Assembly (NCBI GenBank): GCA_022496805.1
Contig: CM040103.1
Span: 22,234,820-22,298,819 of the forward strand
DNA from: Pohlia nutans
Taxonomy: Eukaryota > Streptophyta > Bryopsida > Bryales > Mniaceae
Length of the DNA stretch: 64,000 nt
Direction: 5' to 3'
A model generated the notes under the pieces. The model made no database searches. It was given only the letters and a program-made list of their open reading frames with translations, and was not told where the DNA came from. The translations under genes and the position numbers were made by a program. Shown in pieces: positions 34,083 to 46,426 of this stretch; positions within the stretch are counted from its first letter, which is position 1; each line of letters starts with the position of its first letter.

Positions 34083-34649
34083 CCCCTAACTGCCCAACCA
34101 TCCATATTTTGGATGATGTACGATTTGAAGTTAGTTTTCTCATCCATTATGCACTTTTTGCAGTGTGGATTTTTTATTGAAACTTTTATGGGAAGTTAGC
34201 TTCGTGCATATGTGATCTGATTAGAAAGGGGATGATTTTTGAAATTTTTATGCCTCATTTCATGTTGTAGTGTTCCACCCAAAATTTCGAAGATTTTAGT
34301 CTAAAAGTGCTCTTGAAAAATCAAACTACTATAATTAAGCAACCAAAAAATCTCCAAAAATCACTACACTTAGAGTATTACATTTCAACCCATCACAACA
34401 AATTTCATTATTGAATTGTCAATATCTTATTTGTAATCATATTACAAAAGAGTGTTAAATTTGAAATTTGAAATTTAATACACAAATATTGGTGATAGCA
34501 ATCGCAAATCCAACCGTATAGATAGAATCTAAAATGCATAATGTAGGACTTCTATTCATTCATCAACTTGAAAATATACCTCTTAGTTGCATTTTATAAT
34601 ATATCTTTGAAAAACTGCCAAATCTGAAAAAGGTGAGGACGTTTAGGGG
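34083..34649. mobile_element. TTAA element, family B, 567 bp
   Basis: CCCCTAACTGCCCAACCATC with a subterminal palindrome starts the element, and GGTGAGGACGTTTAGGGG ends it, both beside TTAA. It lies about 300 bp from the inverted copy at 33203-33775. Confidence 0.85.
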
Positions 34650-34654
34650 TTAAT

Positions 34655-35690
34655 TGAAGGTCTTAATAAAGGTATTTTTTAAATGATGTAGATTACTCCC
34701 AGTAATTTTTCCTACACCATGTAGGATAAATGGTGTACTCTTGCAACTCATTTGAGTCATTTCCTTTCAAGTTATAGTTGTATCTCTTGGCTACCTATAG
34801 TTGTTTTTTCAATAATTTGACGGCTTGAAATGAAGCAAAGAAAATGCACAAGAAATATTGCTTGTCATTGTAGATTTTAAAATGTTTCGTGAGTGACTAA
34901 ATATTTTAAACGTTCTTTTGCTTCGTCATTGGAGAATTTGGTTCTTCTTCAACTAGTAGAAAGGTATACTTGGCTTGGTACTTGGGGCATCACGCTTTGG
35001 CATTATAGTTTGGGCCCCCAAAGTACTCCTCTTTACTAGTGACATCATCTTCACATGAAGAAGGAATGTGAATATGTAGAAGTGGTGTTATTTTATGCTA
35101 TCATCTTTAAAATTCAAACAAGAAAAAAAGAAATTCAATGTAGGATGAATCATAATTTTTGATCCAATAATGAATTTGTTATAAATTTTTGAAAGTGAAA
35201 TGTAGCATTTTGCATATACAAGAGGGGCCATTTATGTCATAAGAAGATTCATGTTGCACATAAAGGCAACAAGAGAGAGTTTAGAATCACACTTACATAT
35301 GCTAAAACCAATAAGAAAGGACCCATTTGTAGCAATACATCAATGGTTTTGGGGATTTCAAACTTCTTTGCCAATTGATTGATGGTTGTGCAGGATAAGA
35401 GTTCTTTGTGTGTACCATGCCCTACTGGTGGGTCAGAAAAAAACAATTACAAAAAAAAGAAGCCCAAATCTATAGGAAATTATTATTTCAAAAAGAAACT
35501 ATTTTCTATGGTGAAAAAGAGAATCCCAAAGAATATCTATATAATTATAGGGAATATCTACAACATTTGGGCTAAAAAAAAAGTATTCTACATGAGCTGC
35601 CGACCCTGACGACTGGGTACGATACTTTCCAAGTGCGTGCACACTCTAAAGTGTATACTTGTCCCTATTTTGTACTCTCAATGGCAAAGC
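34655..35690. other. AT-rich intergenic DNA
   Basis: No gene is supported; the short frames at 35249-35609 lack motifs. Confidence 0.3.
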
Positions 35691-35698
35691 AGTTTATA

Positions 35699-35817
35699 CA
35701 CTAGTAGAAAAGGTGGCGCTCCCAGGGACATGCTCACGCAAAATCACTGTGCATGTGTGGAATTGGACACTACTTGCATGGGCATCTCCTTCGGTAGTGT
35801 CACCTTTTCTACTAGTG
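35699..35817. mobile_element. CACTA-like MITE, 119 bp
   Basis: CACTAGTAGAAAAGGTGGCG at the left is inverted at the right (CACCTTTTCTACTAGTG). A 3-bp duplication ATA flanks it (35696-35698, 35818-35820), as expected for CACTA elements. Confidence 0.85.
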
Positions 35818-35916
35818 ATACAAATGCACGCACAAAGTACACATGTAGAAAAAACCACCTCCTTTGTGTGGGGTATTGTACATTATTGTTTTCTTGTGTG
35901 TAATGTAATCTCTTAA

Positions 35917-36456
35917 CCCTTTAAGGTCCCGCTTCAACACTGTTTTCAAAGATTCGTTATAAAATGTTTGATAACAAATTAAAATGGAGTGGATGTACAG
36001 AGCAAAGTTATAAATATCAATGTGAGGATAACATCTATACGGTTGGATTCATCATATTTATTATTAATATTTTTAAATTAATTTTGCAAGGTTTTCCGTT
36101 GAAATTCAATTAAAAACTAAAAATTAACATTAAAAAATCTAAAAATATTGTAATGAAATTGGAGTAACATGCACTACAAGATGGTATGGTTTTCACTATT
36201 TGATTCTACTTATTATGGAAAATCATGTTTAAGGTCTCACTTTTTGAACTAAGAATGAAACTTGACATAAACCACTTTTGCTATTTTTCAAAAAAATTCA
36301 ATATCTTATTTTGAAGATCCGTACCGTACAAATGGTAGTCAACTAGCAAAAGAATTAAAAAAAAATTGAATGGATGAAAAACATCACCGTGCGCGATGAA
36401 GGGACGCGTCAAAAATCATCCAGCGTCCAGAATCTGGACACTGGCGCGTCAAAGGG
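35917..36456. mobile_element. TTAA element, family C, 540 bp
   Basis: CCCTTTAAGGTCCCGCTTCA opens it, and CTGGCGCGTCAAAGGG closes it, both beside TTAA. A subterminal palindrome (GTCCAGAATCTGGAC) lies at the right end. Confidence 0.85.
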
Positions 36457-36670
36457 TTAAATTGCACTAAAAGGAAAAGGGGCAATGCAGCATGGGAACA
36501 ATGGCACATTTGGCATTTTGCAAAGGACAATGCCACCTACTGTACCCGCAGTTCAATTGAAGGCAATGAGAATTTTTAACTTACGGCCCAGCCTTACCAG
36601 CAGTGATTGTTTTCTTTCGCATTTAAATTCCAAAAAGCACCAAAAATAATTTTCGTGCACCGAGCCTTCA

Positions 36671-37209
36671 CCCTTTCAAGTGCCAACGTCCATATTTTGA
36701 ATGCTGAATGATTTTTGACACGTCCTTTCATCACATATTGTGATTTTTTTCATCCATCCAAAATTCTCTTGGTTCTTGTGCTAGTTGACTATCATTTGTA
36801 CAGTATGGATCTTCAAAATAAGATATTGTGAATTTTAGAAAAATAAAAAAGTGGTTTATGTCAAGTTTCATTCTTAGTTCAAAATGTGAGATCTTAAAAA
36901 CAATTTTTCAAAATAAGTAAAATCAAACAATGGTCATTATATCATCTCATAGTAAACATTATTCCAAATTCAATATGATTTTTTTAATTAAAATTTAAAA
37001 ATTTGCGATTTTAAATTGAATTCTCAAAAGAAAACCTTGAAATTTTAATTTAAATCTATTAATAAAAAAATATGATAAATTCAATTGTACAAATGTGTCT
37101 TCACATTGGCATTTGCAACTTAGCTTTGTACATCAACTCCATTTTTGTTATCCATCAAACATTTTATACCGCATCTTCAAAACTAATGTTGAATTGGGAC
37201 ATTAAAGGG
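36671..37209. mobile_element. TTAA element, family C, opposite orientation, 539 bp
   Basis: It opens CCCTTTCAAGTGCCAACGTC after a mutated TTCA, and closes GAATTGGGACATTAAAGGG before TTAA (37210-37213). It faces the 35917 copy 210 bp away and ends just before the LINE remnant. Confidence 0.8.
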
Positions 37210-37276
37210 TTAAAAAAAAATTGAAGAAAAAATGAATGAAGACGCTGGATTGTTCTAATTTTTTAAAATAAATGGG

Positions 37277-37651
37277 ATGAAATCACCAATTTTCAAATAT
37301 GTTGATGAAAATATAATTCTATCCAAAAATATAGATGAATATGAAAATATTTGGCTATACCATTTCATTTTATGTTGCCATTTAAACACTTGCCCAAAAC
37401 AAAGAAACAAATCCCTGCTTACTAGAACCCAGTTCACTACAATGGATTTGAGCAATTCGAACAATGGACTTGAGCAATGCAATACATTATCGAGGATAGC
37501 AATTCTACAAGTGTATTTTCCAAGTGCACATAGGTTCCACATTGTAAACCACAACCTCAATTCGGACCACTCACCAGTAACACTATACATACCACCAAAC
37601 ACCATACTGGCAAGACCCACACCAATAACAAATAAAACTACGAGAATTTAA
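37277..37651 (+). pseudogene. LINE remnant: C-terminal part of APE endonuclease
   Basis: The frame ends HRFHIVNHNLNSDHSPVTL. The Ser-Asp-His before a hydrophobic strand is the last catalytic motif of APE-type retrotransposon endonucleases, and RI..L..YF..AHRFHI before it matches the preceding strand. The N-terminal two thirds of the domain, including the Glu and Asp active-site residues, is absent because the element is 5' truncated. The frame is lost just before the linker that starts near 37687. Confidence 0.65.
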
Positions 37652-37686
37652 AACCCTATACCACAAGAAAATATGGAAACTTTCAT

Positions 37687-39514
37687 ATGGAAACTTTAGA
37701 ATATTTTAAAGAAAATGCTCTGCAAATAAATGAACTCACCACAATCCTATCAAATGATCAACTAACTAAAGACCAATGGCAAACATCATGCTCAAAATTA
37801 GATCACATGATACAAAAAATATCAAACAAAATTCAAGAAACTTGCAGTGCACCACCGATTCCAACACAAACAAACCGTACTTCTCAACAAGGAGGCTTTT
37901 TACCCAAAAAACTACAGAAATCATGGAAAAAACACCTATCTACCTACCATTTAATTAGAAAAACAATTTACATAACAAAAAATATACAAAACTTGCAAAC
38001 ACATCCAATAATCGAAGAATTAAAAGCCCACACAAATGTTATCATCCCACCACTTCCAACCCAAGAACACAATTCACAAGAATGGATCCAGTCACTAGTA
38101 GAAATAGCCAAAACCGCAAAAATACAAGCTCGTAAAATCACCACAAAATACACTCAAAGTTGTATAAAAAAAGGCAATACTAAAATACAAACAACTATAC
38201 GACAAAAGCCCAAAGAAAATAAACAAAAAAGTTTTCAAAAATCAAGAAACACAACCATTAGACTGCATTCTGGATAGAAACAACAATATATTAACCAGCC
38301 CAGAAGACATAGCAAACGAAATTCATATACAACAATCAATTAGCAATAGACTTACAGTACCAACATGCTACTACCAACCCGATTACCCATTACAATGTAC
38401 TTGTGGAGTAAGACAATACCCATGGCACGACCTTGATGAATTTGTAATAGAGAAAAGAGGAAACCCACAAACTCCACTACATAAACACTTTGATAAAGAA
38501 ATATACGAAATATGTCTCAAAATCTATCTAACAACAAAACACCAGGCCCAGATAAAATCCCCAACTCAATACTAAAAAATATGCCTGAAAGCTTCCACAA
38601 ACTACCCTTTTTATTTTTTACTCACTGCTACAAACAAAAACAAATCCCAGCCTCATGGAAAATAAATTTACCCATACTACTTTACAAAAAAGGCAATCCT
38701 GCACAACTGCCAAACCACAGACCAATTGCACTTGCAAACACAATATACAAATTCTTCACCAGTACACTAACATACATATTATCAACATACGGGGAAAATT
38801 TCCAAATTCTATACGATAGTCAAGAAGGATTCAGAGCAGAAAGAAGTACAACAAGACAACTGCAACTCCTCATAGCAGCACTAGAGGACGCTAAATGCAC
38901 AAATCAAGACATCTATCTACTATACATAGACATCAAAAACGCATTTGGCTCCTTAGATCACGCAAGACTCTTAGCTACAATGAAAGACCTCGGATACCCG
39001 ACAGATGCAATACTGCTAGTCGGAAACATTTACTCCCACTCAAACACCATATTCAACGGAGAACACTTTGGCAAAACAAAACCAATCCCGATTCAAAGAG
39101 GAACCATACAAGGAGACACACTTAGTCCATACCTCTTCTTAATCTTTCTAGAACCATTCTTGAGATGGTTACAAAGAGGCAACACGCAATTCGCTATTTA
39201 CGCACTTGGCCATATAATCATGCACTTGGTCCCCGGAAGCATTAAAAATATTGTCGTAAAAATTTCTCTAAAAAACAACCATTTTTGTCGTTCTACAATT
39301 ACTTTCATTGTAAACAAACAATTATTTAATTTAATTTTTATTCTTATCTTTATCTTTTATCTTTATATTTTATTTTATCTTTTCTTTTATCTTTTCTTTA
39401 CCTTGTTTCATTTTTTTTTTGTGCATCCTCCGCCGTTTAGGGTTCAGCCGCCGGCGGCTGAACCCTAAATTTTTATTTTTTTAAATTTCTATTTTCAGGG
39501 TTCATGAGCCCCCC

Positions 39515-39552
<38 letters not shown>

Positions 39553-40815
39553 TTTTTCTTTTTTATTTTCTTTTTTTGTCTTTGGTGCGGGCGAAGGATT
39601 TGCGGCTGCCACAAGAGGAATGAAAAAAAATAGAAGAAAAAGAAGAAGACAAGAAGGAAGACAAGAAGGAAAATAAATTGGAGACAAGAAAGAAATAAGA
39701 TAAAGAAAACAAGGTAAAGAAAAGATAAAAGATAAAATAAAATAAAAGATAAAGATAAAAGATAAAGATAAGAATAAAAATTAAATTAAATAATTGTTTG
39801 TTTACAATGAAAGTAGTTGTAGAACGACAAAAATGGTTGTTTTTTAGAGAAATTTTTACACAAAAAATTTTAAGCAAGATTTGCTCATGAAATGAACGCA
39901 CTTGACCAAGTGCATAAATAGCGAATTGCGTGTTGAGGAGAAAATGGTTACACATTTGGTACATCACAAATAACAATCAGCTCCCCCGCATACGCAGACG
40001 ACCTAGCAGCTATATCAAATAATACAAAATCACTACAGACACAACTAAACAAAATTGATAAATTCTGTGAGTGGGCAGGCATGGACTTGGGCGTCACAAA
40101 ATGTGCTGTCACCGGCTGCCCAAATAAAACCAAAATGCAACCAAATAAATTTAAAACCCACATGACAACCCAAAAAATCAGCTATAGAAACCAGACACTA
40201 CCAGTACTCCATCAAAATGAACCTTATGTTTACTTAGGCATACAACTGGTCCCATCACTAAAATGGAAGCTTCAAACACATATCACCACAATTAAAGTAA
40301 TAGACCAATGTAAACAATTATCAAAATGCCCTGCCATTATTAAATAAAGAATCAGTATGGTTGACACAGTAATCAGAGCAGGCATAGCCTACAGCTTCTT
40401 TGCAGTCCCATACTCACTACCAACTATTAAAAATCTTGACAAAAAAATTATTGCAATCCAAAAAACAATATGCGGACTACCTAAAAGCACTGCAAACACA
40501 ATAACCCAACTCCCCCATGATTTATTTGGATTAGAAGCCTTCTCTCTAAAAAATGCCTACCTCAGATGCATTGGTGAACAACTTCGAAATGCACTTAACG
40601 ACAAAGGACGATTGGGAATAATATATAAAGGACTAATACAACATATACTCGCTAAAGCCGGTGGTGCCAAAGGCATCCCAAGAATTAAACGACAAGACTA
40701 CATTACATCACCAACAACACGAACACTAGTTCTTATGAAAACAGCCGGTGGTATACACCTAAAAAGCACAGAAGAAGACTTCCAACTTCACATGACCGAA
40801 CTAGAAAAAGAATGA
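37687..40815 (+). pseudogene. LINE remnant: linker and reverse transcriptase, split by a nested element
   Basis: The linker (37687-38277) changes frame within a run of seven A residues (38166-38172). The next part, KKVFKNQETQPLDCILD onward, is open in frame 2 to about 38516. RT motifs follow: KTPGPDKIPNSIL, NHRPIALANTIYKFF, YIDIKNAFGSLDH (motif A Asp), and IQGDTLSPYLF (motif B). After the insertion comes SPAYADDLA (motif C Asp-Asp), then EPYVYLGIQL. A TAA at 40345 and a TGA at 40813 interrupt the thumb region. Confidence 0.85.
39180..39935. mobile_element. 756-bp foldback DNA transposon inserted in the LINE RT
   Basis: CAACACGCAATTCGCTATTT and its inverted copy form the ends of arms more than 200 bp long. 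AGG is duplicated at 39177-39179 and 39936-39938. Removing the element and one AGG joins the RT frame without change. A perfect 34-bp palindrome with TTTAGGG ends lies at 39436-39469, next to long A and T runs. A 3-bp duplication fits CACTA or Harbinger-type elements. Confidence 0.9.
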
Positions 40816-43229
40816 AGAACTGTAGCCATAAACGAACTACCACACTTAGACCCACAACTCTCCATTAAATTACTGAACAAACTAATGGCACACAAAATCT
40901 ACACAATAAAACAAATCATTCTTCCAAACGGCACAAAACTAATGTCACCAGAAGAATTTAAAATATACTACCAAAACCCAACTATAATAGAAAAAAATGT
41001 ACTAAAAGTAGCAGAACAACTTTTTTGTGAACCAACATGCACGGATGACTGCCCAAACACATGCCAAATGCATCCACCACCCTGTATACTAAAAGAAAAA
41101 TACAAAATATATAACCATAGAATAATACCAAAAACACCAATAAACCCCCTACAACTCCCTCAGCCACCGCAACCACAACAGCCAGCCCCACCACAAAATA
41201 TAAAAAATGATCCATTGCGATTTCGCATCTACACAATATCAAACCACAAAACAATCACAACAAAAGATAAATATAAAATATCAAAAACATATAACACCTA
41301 TTTTTGCCACTGGATAGACTCAAACCACATAACATACACTAAATGGTTAGTACAACGTGAACTATTTCCTCTAAACCTACCAACAGTAATACATCACAAT
41401 CTAAACCTACTTAAGAAATACTACACAGAATATCAAAATAAACACTATGAAAATATTATAAACACACAATTTACACCCGAACAAAATAGAGACACAAGAT
41501 ACATTCCATCTCCAATCGCAAACAAGTGCACCATTCAAACACAAAATGACAAAACCCACATCTACGACGACACCGGTAAATATATCACCACCATTCCGAC
41601 TACAAGAATAAAATGGTTATGACAACAATATAACAACAACAAATATGACATCCATAGACTAATACCTCCTATACAAACATTTGAAACAGAAGTAGTTTGG
41701 TTATACCAAAGATACGAACACAAAAACAGCAAAAAAGGTTCAATAAAAACACCACACCATACCATTCCCACTAACATTCTTGACACACTAATAACAACAT
41801 TTAATATAACACACTCATATTTTTCCTCACCAATAACATGTTCCATGAAATCCACCCAATTTTACTCAACATTCGCCACAGACAAGATTTTTGGCTCACT
41901 AGGGACAGCCTTTCAATACAAATGGAAAGGTATCAGATATGCCCACCCAAATGACGCCGAAACAACACAACAAGCAATACATTGGGCAAGACTAGTAGCA
42001 AAACAAGACCCTGAAACTGTCACCATTTTGGCAATTCCAGACACCAACTCGTACCAAACTTTATCACCATACAACGGACCCTTTCAAGACACACACGCCA
42101 TTATACATTTTGCCGTGGACACCATTACATATGATAAACCAACAATACCACTAGAACCCAACAAAACCCGAACAAAACCACTTGCAATACACATATGGTG
42201 TATTCACCATCAAAACAACATTGGCACGATCAACCAAATAAACACCATAAACACAACAATTGAAAATTTACAAATCACCCATTACCATACACAAACAGCA
42301 CTACCTACACCGCCGAACACAAAAGTTAACAAAAGCACAAAATGGAACAAACTAATATACCCACCATACAATAATCCACAAAACATTGACATAATACCCC
42401 TACCAAATTTTGCAATAAACACGACACTGAAATTTCTACCACAATATAGCTATTACACAGATGGATCTTTTGTACCACCAAAAGAAGCTGATGATGGACA
42501 TTGGAAAAAAGAAAAAGCAGTATATGGAATATACAACCTAGCTAAGCGAGATGTGCAAATATCAAAAAGTCTGCCTAGACTACAAACATGTTTCAGAGTA
42601 GAACTAATGGCCATACACGAGACACTTTCACTAATCACTACTAAATATATAAACGAACCTGCACATATCTTTACAGATTGCCTCAACTGTATACACGTTC
42701 TAAATACACAACTAAAACACCCAACCCAACAAAACAACCATGCCGATAAAATCATTTTACATTAAATGGTAGGAATGTTAAAAAAGCAAACACAACCCAC
42801 CACAATATACAAAGTTAAAGCACACGCTAAAATCAATGGGAATGAACACGCAGATCAACTCGCAAAAGAAGGAACCATGAAAAGAGGTTATCAATTTGCA
42901 GCAAACCCACGCGAATTTTCACATACGACACCTTACTACTTCCAAAAAGACACATGGCCCGGTCGTATCAAACGACCAGACAAAGGACCAGTTAGATGTT
43001 TGGAAGAATACATAAAGAAACATGACCGAGAAAATAACCTAGAAATATTGGCAGAAGACTTTCCCAACATTAACAAATGGACAACAAAGTCCATCATAGA
43101 TAACGAAATGTCCAATGATTTTTGGAATAACCCAGAAATAACTGACTCACAAAAAACAAGCATACTAAAATTCAGAACCAATCAATACATGGGTAATGCT
43201 AGAAAGCAATTAATTTTCGGCATACAAAG
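40816..43229 (+). pseudogene. LINE remnant: connector and RNase H domain
   Basis: The connector stays in the RT frame but has a TGA at 41620. RNase H motifs follow: YTDGSFVPP (first Asp), CFRVELMAIHETL (Glu), IFTDCLNCIHVL (Asp), and KINGNEHADQLAKEG (His and last Asp). All four acidic positions survive. A TAA at 42763 lies between the third and fourth motifs. Confidence 0.85.
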
Positions 43230-43917
43230 ATTCCCCTCAAAAACATGCCCCATCTGTAACTCACAAGATGCAGATACATGGCTACATGTACTCTTACTAT
43301 GCAAACAACACCATATACACGCACTCAGAACCAAAAGACACAACAAAGCGGTGTAGGAATTAAGAAAATTAATACTATCCTCAAATAAATCAAGATGCTA
43401 CACTCTCATGAATGCAGGCACATTCAACAATAATCCACAAGAAAACACAGTACCTCCATGGTTATTACCATGTACTTGTGATCAACGAAGGTGTCAATGT
43501 AATGCCAAATTCAAACCAGATATACTATGCATTAAAGGCCTCCCATACCAAAGTCCACCGCCTCTAACCCCCGATGATAACCTAACAATACAATTTATAG
43601 AATTCACATACACAAATGACAAATTTTCACCAGAAACAATTGGTAGGAAAATTGCAAAATACCAACCTCTAATTAATAACATCATACAGCAAGGTTGGAA
43701 AGTAGATCCTATCATAGTCATCTCAGCTGGTGCCAGAGGAACTACACACGTCCCCTCAATGAAACAATTAGAAAAGAAAATTAACATTTGCGAAACCTGC
43801 ATAAAACACACATTCAAAGCAATCAATACCATTGCCATACAATATGCCGGATCTATCCTTTTACATAAAAGACGTATAGAGAATAATCAAACAATACCAA
43901 TAGAAGTAGTGCATTAA
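43230..43917 (+). pseudogene. LINE remnant: CCHC knuckle and REL/PD-(D/E)XK-like endonuclease
   Basis: CPICNSQDADTWLHVLLLC fits CX2CX9HX4C and is followed by RTKRHNKAV, as in R2-type C-termini. A TAG at 43354 follows. Then come KPDILCIKGLP, IEFTYTNDKF, and GRKIAKYQPL, and VDPIIVISAGARGTTH. The Asp, Glu and Lys spacing resembles the REL endonuclease of R2 and Dualen elements. The frame ends in TAA at 43915. Confidence 0.65.
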
Positions 43918-43959
43918 AAGAGGGGGGGTAGTGGTGAAAACCACTGCTAGCCACTCTTC

Positions 43960-44180
43960 AAATTCACTAGCTCAGCTTGTCTCGAGGGATAGATGGGGCC
44001 GGTTGGTTGGTACAACTTTTCTGCCATGATAACTCACTAGCCGCACCAAGCCATGTGTATCACACCATTGCTCAACGAGCCCAACTGGTTTCGAACCCGG
44101 ACCACATAATTGTGATACAACGCCCTTCACCAACCAACCAAAGAATTCATGACGTGGTGATAAAACTTAACACTAAACAT
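43960..44180 (-). repeat. Possible tRNA-derived (SINE-like) sequence or LINE 3' tail
   Basis: On the minus strand, TTGGTTGGTGAAGGGC (about 44122-44137) resembles an A box, and GGGTTCGAAACC (44087-44098) is a perfect B box, at tRNA-like spacing. The cloverleaf itself does not fold well. It could also be the 3' untranslated tail of the LINE. Confidence 0.35.
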
Positions 44181-44184
44181 ACCT

Positions 44185-44940
44185 TTATACAAACTAACAC
44201 TCATCCAGCACTACTTCGCTTTTCTCCTTTGTTACTGTTACTGTTACTTTGTTTTGATTACTATAGTGTCCATCCTCGAAAGGGGGGAGTAGTATTGTTC
44301 CAAAGTCCCTTTGTCCGGTGGGCATCGGGTCATTGACATTACGAACGGACACTTTACTCATGTCGGCCCTTTCTTTAGGGCTGGTGTTTCTATCTATCTT
44401 TCTATCTATCTTCCACATTGTAAGGGGTTGTTCATACTATGGTCAAAGGTTGAGAGTTCGTCGGATTTCACCAATCAGATTGTAAGAGAGTCCAAAATTG
44501 ACCCATCTTGGGCTTCACACTAGAGGCCAAAGTTCAAAGGCCCTCCGAAACCCCTACATGGTAGCACTTTTGTTAGTTTTGAAATCAATGCGACGTACTC
44601 TTGAGGGAGAATTGGAATGGCCGAGAATGAAAACCTGATTCTCCCTTAAAAAACCATCGATTTTATTTTATTTTGATAAAATAATCAAAATTTGACAATC
44701 GTTGTATTTTATTATATTATTTCAACCCAAGACTTTAGACTCTCGATATGAATTGAATTTGGACTCCAACGGCCTCTTGCCATACCTCAAACTAGATCAA
44801 AATCTACCCTAATTTTGTGCTTGAGTAAGACCCCTCTACATTATCAATGCAACAAATGAATAGAATTTGGACTCTCCATACGCATCAAAATTTGAGCTCT
44901 GTACATTCCATTTTGTAAATAAGTATTGTAGAAACAAGTT
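44185..44940. other. Intergenic DNA, no gene recognised
   Basis: No coding or repeat structure is clear apart from (TCTA)n-like text near 44390-44410. Confidence 0.3.
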
Positions 44941-44943
44941 TAA

Positions 44944-45607
44944 CCCCTAAACGCCCCAACGTCCAGTATATGGACAACTAACAAAATCCAACTCACACTA
45001 CACTCACATTACTTCATGGATGAAGTTAATTCAATTTTTTGAAAACACTTTATGAAGTTGTTGTCATATCTAACAGTTGGATTTGGTGTTACTAGGGTAC
45101 ATTTTTTTATTTTACAAATGTGGAAGTATGTCAAGCAGTTGACCAAGCCAAAATTGCATTGATTTTAGTTCTAAAGTGGGCTTGCTAAAATGAGGTCATA
45201 AATTAAAGTAACACAAATTTTTCAAAAATCACCATTTCAAGAGTATCTCATTTCAAATTCATTCCAACAAATTTTGCTAAAAAATATCAATATTTTGGTT
45301 GTAATCAAATTTAGAAGGAATTTTTAATTATAACTTTGAAATTTTACAATAAAATATCAGGGATGGTATCGGAGAATCTAACCATTGCAAGCATAAAATC
45401 TACTCAACAAATTTCACATACTTGTATTTCGAGGCCTCTCCATTATAATCAACATCTCCCCATCACAAGAGATTTACTGTAATTGGTAGAGAATTCAATA
45501 GGCTTGCAAAGATAATTTGGATGAAAGTCATCTAATATTGTATGAAAAAGTTACACGACTTTGAATGAGTTTGTGATCCAGTTATTGGACGTTGGAGCGT
45601 TTAGGAG
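44944..45607. mobile_element. TTAA element, family A, 664 bp
   Basis: CCCCTAAACGCCCCAACGTC and the inverted TTGGACGTTGGAGCGTTTAG ends are flanked by TTAA. A subterminal palindrome (TCCAGTATATGGA) lies at the left. It shares its right TTAA with element M1. Confidence 0.85.
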
Positions 45608-45611
45608 TTAA

Positions 45612-46426
45612 TCTTTTAGTGCCCACGGTAATGTAACTAGGTGCACTAGATTTCAGTGGGGTTTTCCACCATGATTGATACTACTATAAATAGAATGGAT
45701 TATATTAGAAAGTAACCATACAATTGTATTCTGAACTAGAGTGAAGAAAATTTACTAAAATTAGATAATCATCCAATGGTGGATTTGAAGATCATAGTAT
45801 GTCTTTCAACCATATAATGTACAGTACACTCAAAAATGAGATTTTGGATTGTGTGTGGCTTCAAAATTAAATAGAATTTGGGTTGAATTTTCAAAAACGA
45901 AAGTGAAGATGTTGAGCAATGACCTATGTCAATAGCTCTCACTTGCAATCTTATCATCACAAGAACGGACTCACACATAATTATTGTGAATTTTGTAAGA
46001 GTGAGAGTGACTTGTCCATATATGGTTTAGGACAAAAATTTATACGTTAAAAATTGAAAGGAATTGTTACATTGATCAAGATCGGATTAGATACATTATT
46101 GAAACTTGAACAAGAGAACACAATCCAAAAAAATTAAAACAAGATAACATACTTCCAAACACAATAAATACCGCATAATACATGTGTTGTATTTGTAAGC
46201 ATTTGCTATATTTTGAAGCATTTTGCAGTATTTTGGTGTTTTGAACATAAGCATTTTGATAGTTGCACAATTCCAAATTAATTCTTTTTCTTTTTCGAAG
46301 ATGTATATTATGACTCTTCAACTCTGAACTTCACAATACAAAATCCAAAATCCAAAATTTAATTCTTCACTGATTTTCTGTTATTTGCATTTCCAACCAT
46401 AATCTGGTTTGCTAGACACTAAAGGG
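45612..46426. mobile_element. TTAA element, family M copy 1, 815 bp
   Basis: TCTTTTAGTGCCCA and the inverted TAGACACTAAAGGG ends are beside TTAA. The interior from about 45868 matches 52713-53249. Confidence 0.65.

Larger units (their letters stand above)
37240..43930 (+). mobile_element. Degenerate non-LTR retrotransposon with APE, RT, RNase H and REL-type endonuclease domains
   Basis: One long decayed coding region runs on the + strand. The domain order is the C-terminal end of an apurinic-like endonuclease, reverse transcriptase, RNase H, CCHC knuckle, and a PD-(D/E)XK-like domain. This order is that of Dualen/RandI elements described from green algae. The 5' end is truncated within the endonuclease. 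The coding strand is unusually A- and C-rich. At least three frame changes (near 37660-37690, 38163-38173 and 38516) and five internal stops (40345, 40813, 41620, 42763, 43354) show that it is dead. The 756-bp element at 39180-39935 splits the RT. Confidence 0.85.

Noticed and set aside
38090..38104. CACTAGTAGAAA, a CACTA-type terminus, in the LINE
   Set aside because: It lies in an open coding frame with no inverted partner nearby.
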